Source: Andreprevotia sp. IGB-42 (GTDB taxonomy: Bacteria; Pseudomonadota; Gammaproteobacteria; Burkholderiales; Chitinibacteraceae). From it: 64,000 bases of DNA. The stretch is from positions 124,001 through 188,000 of the forward strand of contig NZ_WXTX01000008.1 of assembly GCF_009848685.1 (NCBI RefSeq), given 5' to 3'. Numbering within the stretch: the stretch's first letter is position 1; each line of letters starts with the position of its first letter. Of the stretch, positions 27,460 to 34,309 are shown piece by piece. The translations under genes and the position numbers were made by a program. Below the pieces are notes generated by a model that saw nothing but the letters and a program-made list of their open reading frames with translations, ran no database searches and was not told where the DNA came from.

Positions 27460-28017
27460 GCTCACCCCCCTTGTGCTTGCCGGGTAGCACGGCACCACTG
27501 CAGTGCCTATGACCACCCTCTATCAACTTACAAGAAAATAACCAAAATGGAATTGGTTTCTTCATCCGGTTGATATGACGGGTAATTTTTCTTGTTGCAG
27601 GAATGAGGGTGTCGCCGCTGTCTGTTGCGCTACATCGCGTGCAGCCACTGGCGCATTTTCAAGCCGGTCTGCGCGGCTGTGCAGAGCGGCGGTCTGGCGC
27701 GCGGTTTTTTGCCATACCTGGCATCCCAACCGGAACGATGCAGTTTTGGCGAAGGCTGAACGCATCGATGAACAGGTTGATTGGGCAACCCGAGGCCGGG
27801 AATTCCGAGACGGGAATGGGCCGAATCCGGCGTAGGCCGCCGCTGACCGGACAGGCGATGGAGGCGAACACAAGGCCATCCCAGAGTAGATGCACCGTGT
27901 CCTGGCGCTGTTTTGCCTGGCCACTCAGGCGAATGTGCGCTGCATCACAAACGGAAAAATACCGGCTTCCGCAGCGTTGATCCTGCGTGATGCATCACCA
28001 AGTGACAGGAGACGGCG
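27460..28017. other. Gene-poor region between the pilus locus and the small-ORF cluster
   Basis: The first 100 bp are AT-rich and should hold the mshE promoter on the minus strand. From about 27600 to 27980 open frames of 80-125 codons exist on both strands, but none has an SD, a recognisable domain or a consistent partner. I see no supportable gene here. It may be remnant sequence. Confidence 0.4.
27987..27998. promoter_or_regulatory. 12-bp perfect palindrome upstream of the small-ORF cluster
   Basis: The sequence GTGATGCATCAC lies 20 bp before the first small ORF. A downstream gene encodes a ribbon-helix-helix protein, a class that binds short palindromes, so autoregulation is possible. 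Confidence 0.35.
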
Positions 28018-28101
28018 ATGAAAACAGCACCGCATCCGTGCGGATATCAACCCGGGGGTGTTGCTTGCCGCCTGCATTCCCACTTGGAAAGGAGAGGGTA
28101 A
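28018..28101 (+). CDS. Possible 27-codon leader peptide
   Basis: ATG 28018 is preceded by AGGAG at a 6-base gap. The peptide MKTAPHPCGYQPGGVACRLH... is 27 residues and ends in TAA that overlaps the ATG of the next small ORF (TAATG). No family is recognised. It is supported only by the SD and the coupling geometry. Confidence 0.3.
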   Translation: MKTAPHPCGYQPGGVACRLHSHLERRG

Positions 28102-28256
28102 TGAACATGCCAGATCGTTTCCGGCCCACGGCCGGTCATCCGCAGTGCGGCATGGCTGACCTTGCCAGCCGTTGCCAGATGCCGCAGATGGCAATTCTTT
28201 GTAAGTTAGTGGCGAGCCGTCACTATACGAACCACTTATATACACGTCAACATTAG
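28101..28256 (+). CDS. Possible 51-residue small protein of unknown function
   Basis: ATG 28101 has a strong SD (AAGGAGAG, 4-5 bases before) and overlaps the stop of the upstream mini-ORF. The product begins MNMPDRFRPTAGHPQCGMAD and has three Cys and three His, with no recognised domain. It ends three bases before the ribbon-helix-helix gene, so it could be its leader or a co-translated partner. Confidence 0.35.
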   Translation: MNMPDRFRPTAGHPQCGMADLASRCQMPQMAILCKLVASRHYTNHLYTRQH

Positions 28257-28259
28257 GTA

Positions 28260-28562
28260 ATGAGTGACATGTATCGCAGTCAATTCCGTTTGCCATGGGC
28301 GTTGTACGAAACGCTGAAAGCCGCCGCCGACAAGGAAAACCGGTCGTTGAACCGGGAGGTGGTGGTGCGCCTGCAGGAAAGCTTCCAGCCCGGGGCGTTC
28401 GATACGCTGGTGCGTATCGAAGAAACCCAGCGCCACCAGACCGAGGCCCTGGTGGCCGTGATTTCTTACCTGCTGGAAGTGGATGGTGTATCGCTGGCTA
28501 TCGTGCGGAAGAAGCTGCTCGATAGCTTGCCTCATGCCACACCCTTTCCACCGGTGCCTTGA
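28260..28562 (+). CDS. Arc-like ribbon-helix-helix DNA-binding protein
   Basis: This 100-residue protein has an N-terminal Arc-type ribbon-helix-helix: strand YRSQFRLPWALYETLKAAAD, then KENRSLNREVVVRLQESF (residues 4-41). A predicted helical C-terminal part contains RIEETQRHQTEALVAVISYLLE. The start MSDMY is preceded by TTAGGTA, a weak SD, which fits coupling to the small ORF that ends three bases earlier. It could be a repressor of its own cluster, an antitoxin-like protein or a plasmid/phage-derived regulator. No toxin partner is visible. Confidence 0.75.
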   Translation: MSDMYRSQFRLPWALYETLKAAADKENRSLNREVVVRLQESFQPGAFDTLVRIEETQRHQTEALVAVISYLLEVDGVSLAIVRKKLLDSLPHATPFPPVP

Positions 28563-28889
28563 TGGGTGACCGGGTGACGCGTACCTGTTTCTCTTGCTGC
28601 GACAGGACAGTTCGCCCGGAAGCCTCTTTGCGCCTTGATCGGCGTGACGGTGTACTCGCGCAAACGGTTGGGCGCATGCGGGTTACGGCGCAATCGATCA
28701 AGTAGAGTATGTCCAAGCGTGCTGTTGGCAAGCCTGCAAAGCAGGTGCTGATCAATGCAGAGCGGGTAAGGCTGCCCACAACAGAAAACCCCGCCAGTCA
28801 TCGCATTGCGGGGTTTTCATTTCTGGCTGGACGCGGTGTTTGACCTGCGTCGATGACAAGAATCGGGCTCCGACAGGCATGGCGCACTG
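28563..28889. other. Region without a supported gene
   Basis: This stretch lies between the ribbon-helix-helix gene and the convergent orphan. Open frames of about 90 codons on the minus strand have no SD or recognised domain. A terminator occupies 28785-28817. The rest may be a decayed gene. Confidence 0.35.
28785..28817. terminator. Bidirectional terminator
   Basis: The 10-bp stem AAAACCCCGC / GCGGGGTTTT has a 13-base loop. It has T runs on both strands and sits between convergent genes. Confidence 0.75.
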
Positions 28890-29282
28890 TCAACCGGCTC
28901 GGCTGCGTACACTCGCCATGTTGGCAAAAATGTTGTCGACAACCAGACGCCGGTCTTTGACGCCGAAGTAAGAGTGGCCCACTCCAATCAGTTCGTGATT
29001 GCCCGGGTGGTGAGCCTTGTCGGATGCGGAAAGGCTGGCTTCCGCGACCAGACCTTCGCTCCACTTCCCGGCCGCACCAACCGTATCGGTGAAGCACCTC
29101 TGAACGGCCGCATCAATGTCTTCAATATCGAGCATCATTACCATTCGACCGACAGCCAGCGCATACCCATAGAGCAGCATGCCGAGCACTGCGACGTCCA
29201 GCGTTTCGTTCGTCCAGCGTTTGTCGTCAACTACAGCTTGTGATAGCCCGCTCACCTGTGAAGCGAGTTCGTTCTGATTCAT
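28890..29282 (-). CDS. Hypothetical protein, 130 residues
   Basis: This family was not recognised. The product begins MNQNELASQVSGLSQAVVDD, has a moderately hydrophobic segment (VAVLGMLLYGYALAVGRMVMML, residues 31-52), an acidic stretch and a C-terminal part VGHSYFGVKDRRLVVDNIFANM. Composition and amphipathic pattern look like a real protein. The SD is poor. It lies downstream of the GvpU-like gene on the same strand and ends 72 bp before a terminator, so the two are probably co-expressed. Confidence 0.6.
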   Translation of the reverse strand: MNQNELASQVSGLSQAVVDDKRWTNETLDVAVLGMLLYGYALAVGRMVMMLDIEDIDAAVQRCFTDTVGAAGKWSEGLVAEASLSASDKAHHPGNHELIGVGHSYFGVKDRRLVVDNIFANMASVRSRAG

Positions 29283-29310
29283 TGCTGGCCCCCGGCGCCT
29301 GACAGCTTAA

Positions 29311-29334
29311 TAGACTGATGCCTTTGCCAGTCTA
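29311..29334. repeat. Inverted repeat TAGACTG-N10-CAGTCTA
   Basis: Perfect 7-bp arms lie just upstream of the 130-residue hypothetical gene. It could be an operator or a small hairpin in the transcript from the GvpU-like gene. Confidence 0.35.
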
Positions 29335-29441
29335 GCCACAGTCGTGCAGCCAGTAAAAAATCATTTGTATTCAACTGAAACAACCGAAGCCCTGACTTGC
29401 GTCACGGCCACGGATACAAATTGTTGGCGATGGATGGGGCA

Positions 29442-29918
29442 TCATCCGTCGCTTTTGGGCGAAGTACGCACCGAGCCCAAGGAAAAGCCGATCACCTCAT
29501 CAATGCGGCCGCGCCACAGCAGGCCCGCATCGGGAATCGCGCCGGCATTGTCAACGAAGCGTGCGTTCTTCAAATGGATGAACGCGTGGCGCGTCATGCC
29601 GGCCTGATCAGTGTTGTTTTCCGTGGGGCCATAAACCGTTTCGCCGTGGCCGGCGAAGTGGCTCGCCAGCTGTGCGCCGATCTGGTTGCCGTCAGCAGCA
29701 GGCGCAGTCGCAAACATGTCACCGATAGCAGCGAAATACTCCTTGCCGCTGATCAGATCACCACTGACCAGACCGCCGCCCAGCGTAAGCGTTACCGGCA
29801 CCCGCAGCGCCGTGGTGTTGACCATGCGCACGATGGTTTGCAGGAACCAGTCGCCGTTCTGTGATGCGGCATGCGTAACGTCATCCAGTGGCGGTGTGCC
29901 GGGTTTGATCTGGGTCAT
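29442..29918 (-). CDS. GvpU-like protein
   Basis: This 158-residue soluble protein has a central stretch (DWFLQTIVRMVNTTALRVPV, then TLTLGGGLVSGDLISGKEYF) that resembles the GvpU family, known as accessory proteins of gas vesicles. ATG 29918 has AAGGAG nine bases upstream; the longer frame to 30023 is rejected. No gas-vesicle shell protein (GvpA/B) or other gvp gene is visible in the window, so a different role for this paralogue is likely. The family call is from memory of the motif and is moderate. Confidence 0.55.
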   Translation of the reverse strand: MTQIKPGTPPLDDVTHAASQNGDWFLQTIVRMVNTTALRVPVTLTLGGGLVSGDLISGKEYFAAIGDMFATAPAADGNQIGAQLASHFAGHGETVYGPTENNTDQAGMTRHAFIHLKNARFVDNAGAIPDAGLLWRGRIDEVIGFSLGSVRTSPKSDG

Positions 29919-30123
29919 GGTCGGTGGCTCCTTCAATGCGGATGAACCAAGGATGGTCGTCGATTGCCAGGAAGTCATCGGTCGCATTACCAAAGCTGCC
30001 AAGTACACTGCACTCTTTGGCAATGACCGTTGGATATCTCCTGGAGTTCATCTTTATCCAGCATGATTTGCCGGAATGCGCTGGCATCGGGGCCGCTGAG
30101 CCCGCCTTCATTTCAATCGGCAA
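29881..30123 (-). CDS. Small hypothetical protein, possibly frame-disrupted
   Basis: An 80-codon frame ends 38 bases inside the GvpU-like gene. Its second half (VIAKECSVLGSFGNATDDFL, AIDDHPWFIRIE) looks protein-like. The adjacent frame just upstream contains MLDKDELQEIS, a credible N-terminus, followed by a stop after 25 codons. A one-base frameshift around 30045-30060 would join them. The start and reality of the gene are uncertain. Confidence 0.4.
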   Translation of the reverse strand: MPIEMKAGSAAPMPAHSGKSCWIKMNSRRYPTVIAKECSVLGSFGNATDDFLAIDDHPWFIRIEGATDHDPDQTRHTATG

Positions 30124-30371
30124 TGCGCGCCGGATCTACCGCGCGCGGGGCTACTGGCGCTGTGGAATGGCAACTGCGTAGACCTGAGTGCAAGGGATGC
30201 AACTGCAAAGGATTGTTCCGATGCTATGACGTTGCGCCAGTCGGTATCGGGTAAGAGGCGCGATTGCGCGCGGCTTGGGTATATCGGGGCAGATCTTCGA
30301 TTCGGTATACCTAAGCGTGTACCTAAAATCGCTGACTGCCCATGGACAATAACGGACTACGGCGGACGTGA
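30124..30371. other. Region without a supported gene next to tRNA-Leu
   Basis: I see no coding sequence with start and SD, and no integrase fragment that can be recognised. Sequence is less GC-biased around 30285-30350. It should hold the promoter for the minus-strand GvpU-like cluster. Confidence 0.3.
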
Positions 30372-30404
30372 AAAACCCCGCAAGCCTAAGCTTTGCGGGG
30401 TTTT
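30372..30404 (-). terminator. tRNA-Leu terminator
   Basis: The 12-bp stem AAAACCCCGCAA / TTGCGGGGTTTT (loop of 9) lies 34 bp after the tRNA 3' end, followed by U residues on the minus strand. Confidence 0.8.
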
Positions 30405-30438
30405 CTGGGCTTCCTTGAACTTGTTCAGGAAGCCTGAT

Positions 30439-30523
30439 TGGTGCCCAGGGTCGGACTCGAACCGACACGTATTTCTACGGGGGATTTTGAATCCCCTGCG
30501 TCTACCGATTTCGCCACCCGGGC
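30439..30523 (-). tRNA. tRNA-Leu (anticodon CAA)
   Basis: This is an 85-nt class II tRNA with encoded CCA. The acceptor arm GCCCGGG pairs with CCTGGGC (one G-U). The anticodon stem GGGGA / TCCCC carries the loop TTCAAAA, anticodon CAA. A long variable arm and the T-loop GTTCGAGTCC follow. It lies 44 bp downstream of rsmI with its own promoter. Confidence 0.95.
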
Positions 30524-30535
30524 GGTAGAGGGCGG

Positions 30536-30564
30536 ATTATGCGGCACCACCGTGCTGATGACAA
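30536..30564 (-). promoter_or_regulatory. tRNA-Leu promoter
   Basis: On the minus strand, -35 TTGTCA (30559-30564) and -10 CATAAT (30536-30541) are separated by exactly 17 bp. The -10 box is 12 bp upstream of the tRNA 5' end. Confidence 0.75.
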
Positions 30565-30567
30565 GTG

Positions 30568-31440
30568 TCAGTCATCCTGCGCGGCGTTTTTCAGGGTCAG
30601 TGCGCGTTCGTACAGCGCATTGCGCGGTGCGCCGGTGATCGCTTGGGCCAGCGCTACGGCCTGCTTGACCGGCAGCTCGGCCACCAGCGGGGCCAGTACC
30701 TTGTCGTGCTCGTCGGCTTCGTCCAGCGGGGCGGGCGGGGCGGCGTCCAGCACCAGCACGAATTCGCCGCGTTGCTGGTTGCTGTCTGCTGCGACGAAGG
30801 CGACGATTTCATCCAGCGTGCCACGGCGGATGGTTTCAAAGGTTTTGGTCAGCTCGCGTGCCAGCGCAATCTGCCGGGTGGCGCCGAATACATCACGGAT
30901 ATCGGCCAGGCATTCCACGATGCGGTGTGGCGCTTCGTAGATCACCACCAGGTAGGGCAGCACGGCGAGTTCGGCCAGCGCATCGCGGCGCTGCTTGGTC
31001 TTGGGGGGCAGAAAGCCGTAGAACAGCGAATGCGCACAGACAAAGCCGCTGGCAGACAGCGCGGTAGTCAATGCGGATGCGCCGGGCACCGGCACCACGG
31101 TGATGCCGGCGGCGTGCGCGGCGGCGGCCAGCTGTGCGCCGGGATCCGAAATGCCGGGGGTGCCGGCGTCCGATACTTGGGCGATGATTTCGCCGGCCTG
31201 CAGCCGTGCCACCAGTTTTTCCGCCATCGCATGTTCGTTGTGCTCGCGCAGGCTGACCATGGGTTTGCTGATGCCGAAGTGCTTGAGCAGCAAGCCGGTA
31301 ACGCGGGTATCTTCGGCGGCGATGACGTCGGCTGCAGCCAGGATATCCAGCGCGCGCGGCGTGAGGTCCCTTAGATTACCGATGGGGGTGGCCACCACAT
31401 ATAATGTGGACTTGGCAGGGATATAAGGGTCGGTATGCAT
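30568..31440 (-). CDS. rsmI: 16S rRNA (cytidine-1402-2'-O)-methyltransferase RsmI
   Basis: This 290-residue SAM-dependent methyltransferase modifies C1402 in the ribosomal P site. Tetrapyrrole-methylase fold motifs are clear: LYVVATPIGNLRDLTPRAL (residues 13-31), AEDTRVTG, SDAGTPGISDPG, VPGASALTTALSASG and EAPHRI. The C-terminal small domain is present. The start ATG at 31440 is part of an ATGCAT sequence shared with the divergent lpoA start codon. This arrangement (rsmI divergent from lpoA-yraN-diaA-dolP) is conserved in many Gammaproteobacteria and Betaproteobacteria. Confidence 0.95.
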   Translation of the reverse strand: MHTDPYIPAKSTLYVVATPIGNLRDLTPRALDILAAADVIAAEDTRVTGLLLKHFGISKPMVSLREHNEHAMAEKLVARLQAGEIIAQVSDAGTPGISDPGAQLAAAAHAAGITVVPVPGASALTTALSASGFVCAHSLFYGFLPPKTKQRRDALAELAVLPYLVVIYEAPHRIVECLADIRDVFGATRQIALARELTKTFETIRRGTLDEIVAFVAADSNQQRGEFVLVLDAAPPAPLDEADEHDKVLAPLVAELPVKQAVALAQAITGAPRNALYERALTLKNAAQDD

Positions 31441-32577
31441 ATTCGGATTCCACGGGGCTGGCGGGCGCTACTATACGGCGCTGCGCTCACCTTCGTCAGC
31501 TTGTGTAGCACAGCAGTGCGGGCAGAAAACGCTGCAAGCGGCGTGGCTGCTGCCGTTGTGGCCGAGCCCGCTGCTGCCGCAGCCGACAGCGGGCAGCGTT
31601 TTATCGCCTTGCTGCTGCCATTGAACAGCAAGGCGTTCAAGCCGGCGGTCACGCAGCTGAAGACCGGTGTGCTGGCGGCTGAAAAAGCCTATGGCGATGG
31701 CAGCGAGCCGCCGGTGCGTGTATTCGACAGCGGCGAAAAAGACGAAGACGTGCTGGCGCAATATAACAAGGCCGTCAACGAGGGCGCCGCTGCGGTGATC
31801 GGGCCGCTGACGCGCAGCGCGGTCAACTATCTGGCCGACAACGGCAGCTTCCCGGTGCCGGTGGTGGCGCTCAACAGCTTTGATGAGCAGACGCTGCGCC
31901 GCCCCAACCTGTACAGCTTCAGCCTGTCGGTGGAGCAGGAGGCCGCGTCGCTGGCGCGCCAGCTGGCGGCAGACGGCGTGCATAACCCCGCAGTACTGGT
32001 CGGCGCGGGCACGCTCAACCAGCGCATGCATGCGGGCTTTGCCACCGCATGGCTGGATGCCTTGGGGAGCGATCCGCTGGTGGTGGAAGTGGGCGACAGC
32101 GTGGCCGGCTATGCCGCGCTGAAAACCCGGCTGGCGGGTGAGGGCGTGGATGCCATCTTCCTGGCCACCAATGTGCGGCAGGCGCGCAAGCTGCGCCCCT
32201 ACCTGGGCAGCGAAGTACCGATCTATGCGTCTTCGCAGATCAATGCCGGCACCATGGCCAATACCGCGCTGGTGGACCTGACCGGCGTGCGCTACCTGGA
32301 AATGCCCTGGCTGGCCAACCCGGATGATCCGATCTACGCGGTGTTTCCGCGCGTACGCACCAACTCGGCCGATCTGGAGCGCCTGTTTGCACTGGGCATC
32401 GATGCGTGGCGCGTGGCCGTAGCGCTGAGCACCACCGACGGCAATGTGGCCATCGATGGCCTGAGTGGCACGCTGAGCATCGGCGCCGGTGGCGTGGTGC
32501 AGCGGGACATGCAGTTCAAGACCATCAGCCTGCCGGGCAAGACCCCGCTGCCGGTTGCGGATACCCACCTGCCTTGA
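31435..32577 (+). CDS. lpoA: LppC/LpoA-family penicillin-binding protein activator (short form)
   Basis: This 380-residue secreted protein has a signal peptide ending near TAVRA and a periplasmic-binding-protein-like domain (RFIALLLPLNSKAFKPAV...AAVIGPLTRSAVNYLADN...VPIYASSQINAGTMAN). This is the C-terminal domain of E. coli LpoA, which activates PBP1A. The N-terminal TPR domain of the long E. coli form is absent. The only Cys in the leader (FVSLCST) does not make a good lipobox, because Leu sits at -1, so it may be a soluble periplasmic protein rather than a lipoprotein. AAGGG precedes the ATG by six bases. The stop overlaps the yraN start (TGATG). Confidence 0.85.
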   Translation: MHIRIPRGWRALLYGAALTFVSLCSTAVRAENAASGVAAAVVAEPAAAAADSGQRFIALLLPLNSKAFKPAVTQLKTGVLAAEKAYGDGSEPPVRVFDSGEKDEDVLAQYNKAVNEGAAAVIGPLTRSAVNYLADNGSFPVPVVALNSFDEQTLRRPNLYSFSLSVEQEAASLARQLAADGVHNPAVLVGAGTLNQRMHAGFATAWLDALGSDPLVVEVGDSVAGYAALKTRLAGEGVDAIFLATNVRQARKLRPYLGSEVPIYASSQINAGTMANTALVDLTGVRYLEMPWLANPDDPIYAVFPRVRTNSADLERLFALGIDAWRVAVALSTTDGNVAIDGLSGTLSIGAGGVVQRDMQFKTISLPGKTPLPVADTHLP

Positions 32578-32906
32578 TGCGGGGCCAGGATGCGGAAAGC
32601 CGCGCTGCCGTCTTCCTGCAGCAGCAGGGGCTGGTGGTGGTGGCGCGCAACTGGCGCTGCAAGGCGGGCGAGCTGGACCTGATCTGCCGCGATGGCAAGA
32701 CGCTGGTTTTTGTGGAGGTCCGGCAGCGCAGCAGTGGTACTTTTGGTGGGGCCGCCGCCAGTATCACCGCGGCGAAACGCGCTAAACTCTGGGCCGCAGC
32801 ACAGTCCTACCTGATGACCGTGCGGCCCACACCGCCATGCCGCTTCGATGCCGTGTGCATCGAAGGCGAGCGCATCGACTGGTGGAAAAACTGCATTGAA
32901 GGATAA
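32577..32906 (+). CDS. yraN: YraN family (UPF0102) nuclease-like protein
   Basis: This 109-residue cytoplasmic protein has the restriction-endonuclease-like core: GQDAESRAAVFLQQQGLVVV, ARNWRCKAGELDLICRDGKTLVFVEVRQRSSG. The E-D...E-V-R triad fits the PD-(D/E)XK fold, although the usual EVK is EVR here. The role in the cell is not settled. It is translationally coupled to lpoA (TGATG) and precedes diaA. Confidence 0.92.
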   Translation: MRGQDAESRAAVFLQQQGLVVVARNWRCKAGELDLICRDGKTLVFVEVRQRSSGTFGGAAASITAAKRAKLWAAAQSYLMTVRPTPPCRFDAVCIEGERIDWWKNCIEG

Positions 32907-32936
32907 GGTGCCTGCGTTGCTGCCAAGGGCGGCAAG

Positions 32937-32976
32937 CGGCCTGGCCGTTGCCGCGCAATGCGCGGCACCCAGGCCG
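32937..32976 (+). repeat. Nested hairpin between yraN and diaA
   Basis: The outer arms CGGCCTGG / CCAGGCCG (32937-32944, 32969-32976) enclose a 7-bp inner stem GCCGCGC / GCGCGGC with loop AAT (32950-32966). There is no U tract. It is probably an RNA structure in the operon's 136-bp spacer or a palindromic intergenic repeat. Confidence 0.5.
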
Positions 32977-33042
32977 GATGATCACGGATACCGGGCCGCC
33001 CGCGCATTGTGACTGCGGGCAAGCCACAGCAAGGATGACTGG

Positions 33043-33633
33043 ATGGAATTGAAGCAACGCGTGCGCCAGCACTTCGAGGACAGCATTGCCGCCAAGCAGG
33101 CCGCGATGGAGCGCCTGACGCCGGCGATTGCCGCAGCAGCAGAAAAGCTGGTGCAGGTACTGATCACCGACGGCAAGATACTGGCCTGCGGTAACGGGGG
33201 CTCTGCCGCCGATGCACAGCATTTTGCCGCAGAAATGGTTGGCCGTTTCGAGCGTGAGCGCCCGGGCTTGGCGGCCATTTCGCTCAGTACCGATACCTCG
33301 GCGATTACCGCTATCGCCAACGATTACGACTACGACATGGTGTTCTCCAAGCAGGTGAGCGCCATCGGCCGCTCCGGCGATGTGCTGCTGGCCATTTCCA
33401 CCTCGGGCAATTCGCCCAACGTGGTCTCGGCCATCCATGCCGCGCACGAGCGGCAGATGTCGGTGATTGCACTGACCGGCCGCGAAGGCGGGCAGATCGG
33501 TGAAATCCTCGGTGGCGAGGACATCCACCTGTGCGTGCCGGCGCAGCGCACCGCGCGTATCCAGGAAGTACACATTACCGCCATCCACGCGCTGTGCGAT
33601 GCGGTTGACTATCTGTTGCTGGGAGGCGAATAA
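33043..33633 (+). CDS. SIS-domain protein, DiaA / phosphoheptose isomerase GmhA type
   Basis: This 196-residue cytoplasmic tetramer-forming SIS protein has phosphosugar-binding motifs ACGNGGSAADAQHFAAE (residues 47-63), DTSAITAIANDYDYD and STSGNSPNVVSA, and the C-terminal IQEVHITAIHALCD. E. coli DiaA (a DnaA-binding initiation factor) occupies this exact position after yraN, while the Neisseria gene here is called gmhA, the first enzyme of ADP-heptose synthesis. Glu, Gln and His residues expected for GmhA are present (AAEMVGR, IQEVH). A waaF heptosyltransferase elsewhere in the window fits either. SD AAGGA is eight bases before ATG. Confidence 0.88.
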   Translation: MELKQRVRQHFEDSIAAKQAAMERLTPAIAAAAEKLVQVLITDGKILACGNGGSAADAQHFAAEMVGRFERERPGLAAISLSTDTSAITAIANDYDYDMVFSKQVSAIGRSGDVLLAISTSGNSPNVVSAIHAAHERQMSVIALTGREGGQIGEILGGEDIHLCVPAQRTARIQEVHITAIHALCDAVDYLLLGGE

Positions 33634-34218
33634 ATGATGAAGAAACTGCTGTTGGCAGCCATGCTGGCTGCCGGCCTGAGCGCATGTGTGCCGGTACTGG
33701 TGGCAGGCGGCGTGGCCGTGGGTGCATGGATCGGTTCCGACCCGCGCAAGAGCGATACGCAGGCGGAAGATTTCCAGATGGCCGCCCGCGTGGCCAACAA
33801 GGTATTCGACACCTATAAGGAAAAAGCGCACGTAAACGTGAACGTGTTTGCCGGCCACATGCTGCTGACGGGCGAAGTCCCCGATGAAGCCGCCCGTGCG
33901 CTGGTATTGCAGGCCGCCCGCAACGAGGCAGGGCTGAAAAAGTTGTACGATGAGCTGGTAATTGCGTCGCCATCGGGCGTGACCGATCGTGCCAACGATA
34001 CCCAGCTGACTACACGCGTGAAGGCCGCTGTACTTAATCAGGCTGGCGATGCAAACGCCATCCACATCCTGGTGACTACCGAGCGCAAGACGGTGTACCT
34101 GATGGGCATCACCACGCCGGATCTGGCCAACCGCGCTGCCACCGCAGCAGCGGGCATCAGTGGTGTTACGCAGGTGGTGAAGCTGATCCAGTACACGCCA
34201 GCTAGCAATCCGGGCTGA
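33634..34218 (+). CDS. dolP: BON-domain outer-membrane lipoprotein (DolP/YraP, GNA2091 family)
   Basis: This 194-residue lipoprotein has the signal LLAAMLAAGLSAC (Cys18). Two BON domains follow (about residues 47-115 and 125-190: VNVNVFAGHMLLTGEVPDEA and IHILVTTERKTVYLMGITT). E. coli DolP (YraP) supports envelope integrity, and the Neisseria homologue sits in the same gene order. It starts right at the diaA stop, with GGAGG seven bases upstream. It is the last gene of the operon and is followed by a strong terminator. Confidence 0.9.
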   Translation: MMKKLLLAAMLAAGLSACVPVLVAGGVAVGAWIGSDPRKSDTQAEDFQMAARVANKVFDTYKEKAHVNVNVFAGHMLLTGEVPDEAARALVLQAARNEAGLKKLYDELVIASPSGVTDRANDTQLTTRVKAAVLNQAGDANAIHILVTTERKTVYLMGITTPDLANRAATAAAGISGVTQVVKLIQYTPASNPG

Positions 34219-34240
34219 AGCACAGCCGCGGTTGCCATTG

Positions 34241-34271
34241 AAAAAGGGCGTTCCCGGGAACGCCCTTTTTT
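34241..34271. terminator. Bidirectional terminator after dolP
   Basis: The perfect palindrome AAAAAGGGCGTTCCC / GGGAACGCCCTTTTT carries A and T runs on both sides. It lies between dolP (plus) and tesA (minus). Confidence 0.85.
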
Positions 34272-34309
34272 GCGGCCATCGCAGCTGCTTGCCGTGGCTG
34301 CCCGGCCGT

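Noticed and set aside
27562-27980. Overlapping open frames of 80-125 codons on both strands
   Set aside because: No SD, no recognised domain, and contradictory frames; more likely chance in GC-rich DNA.
30124-30438. Possible integrase fragment or attachment site next to tRNA-Leu
   Set aside because: No integrase motif could be read in any frame, and I found no second copy of the tRNA 3' end in the accessory patch.
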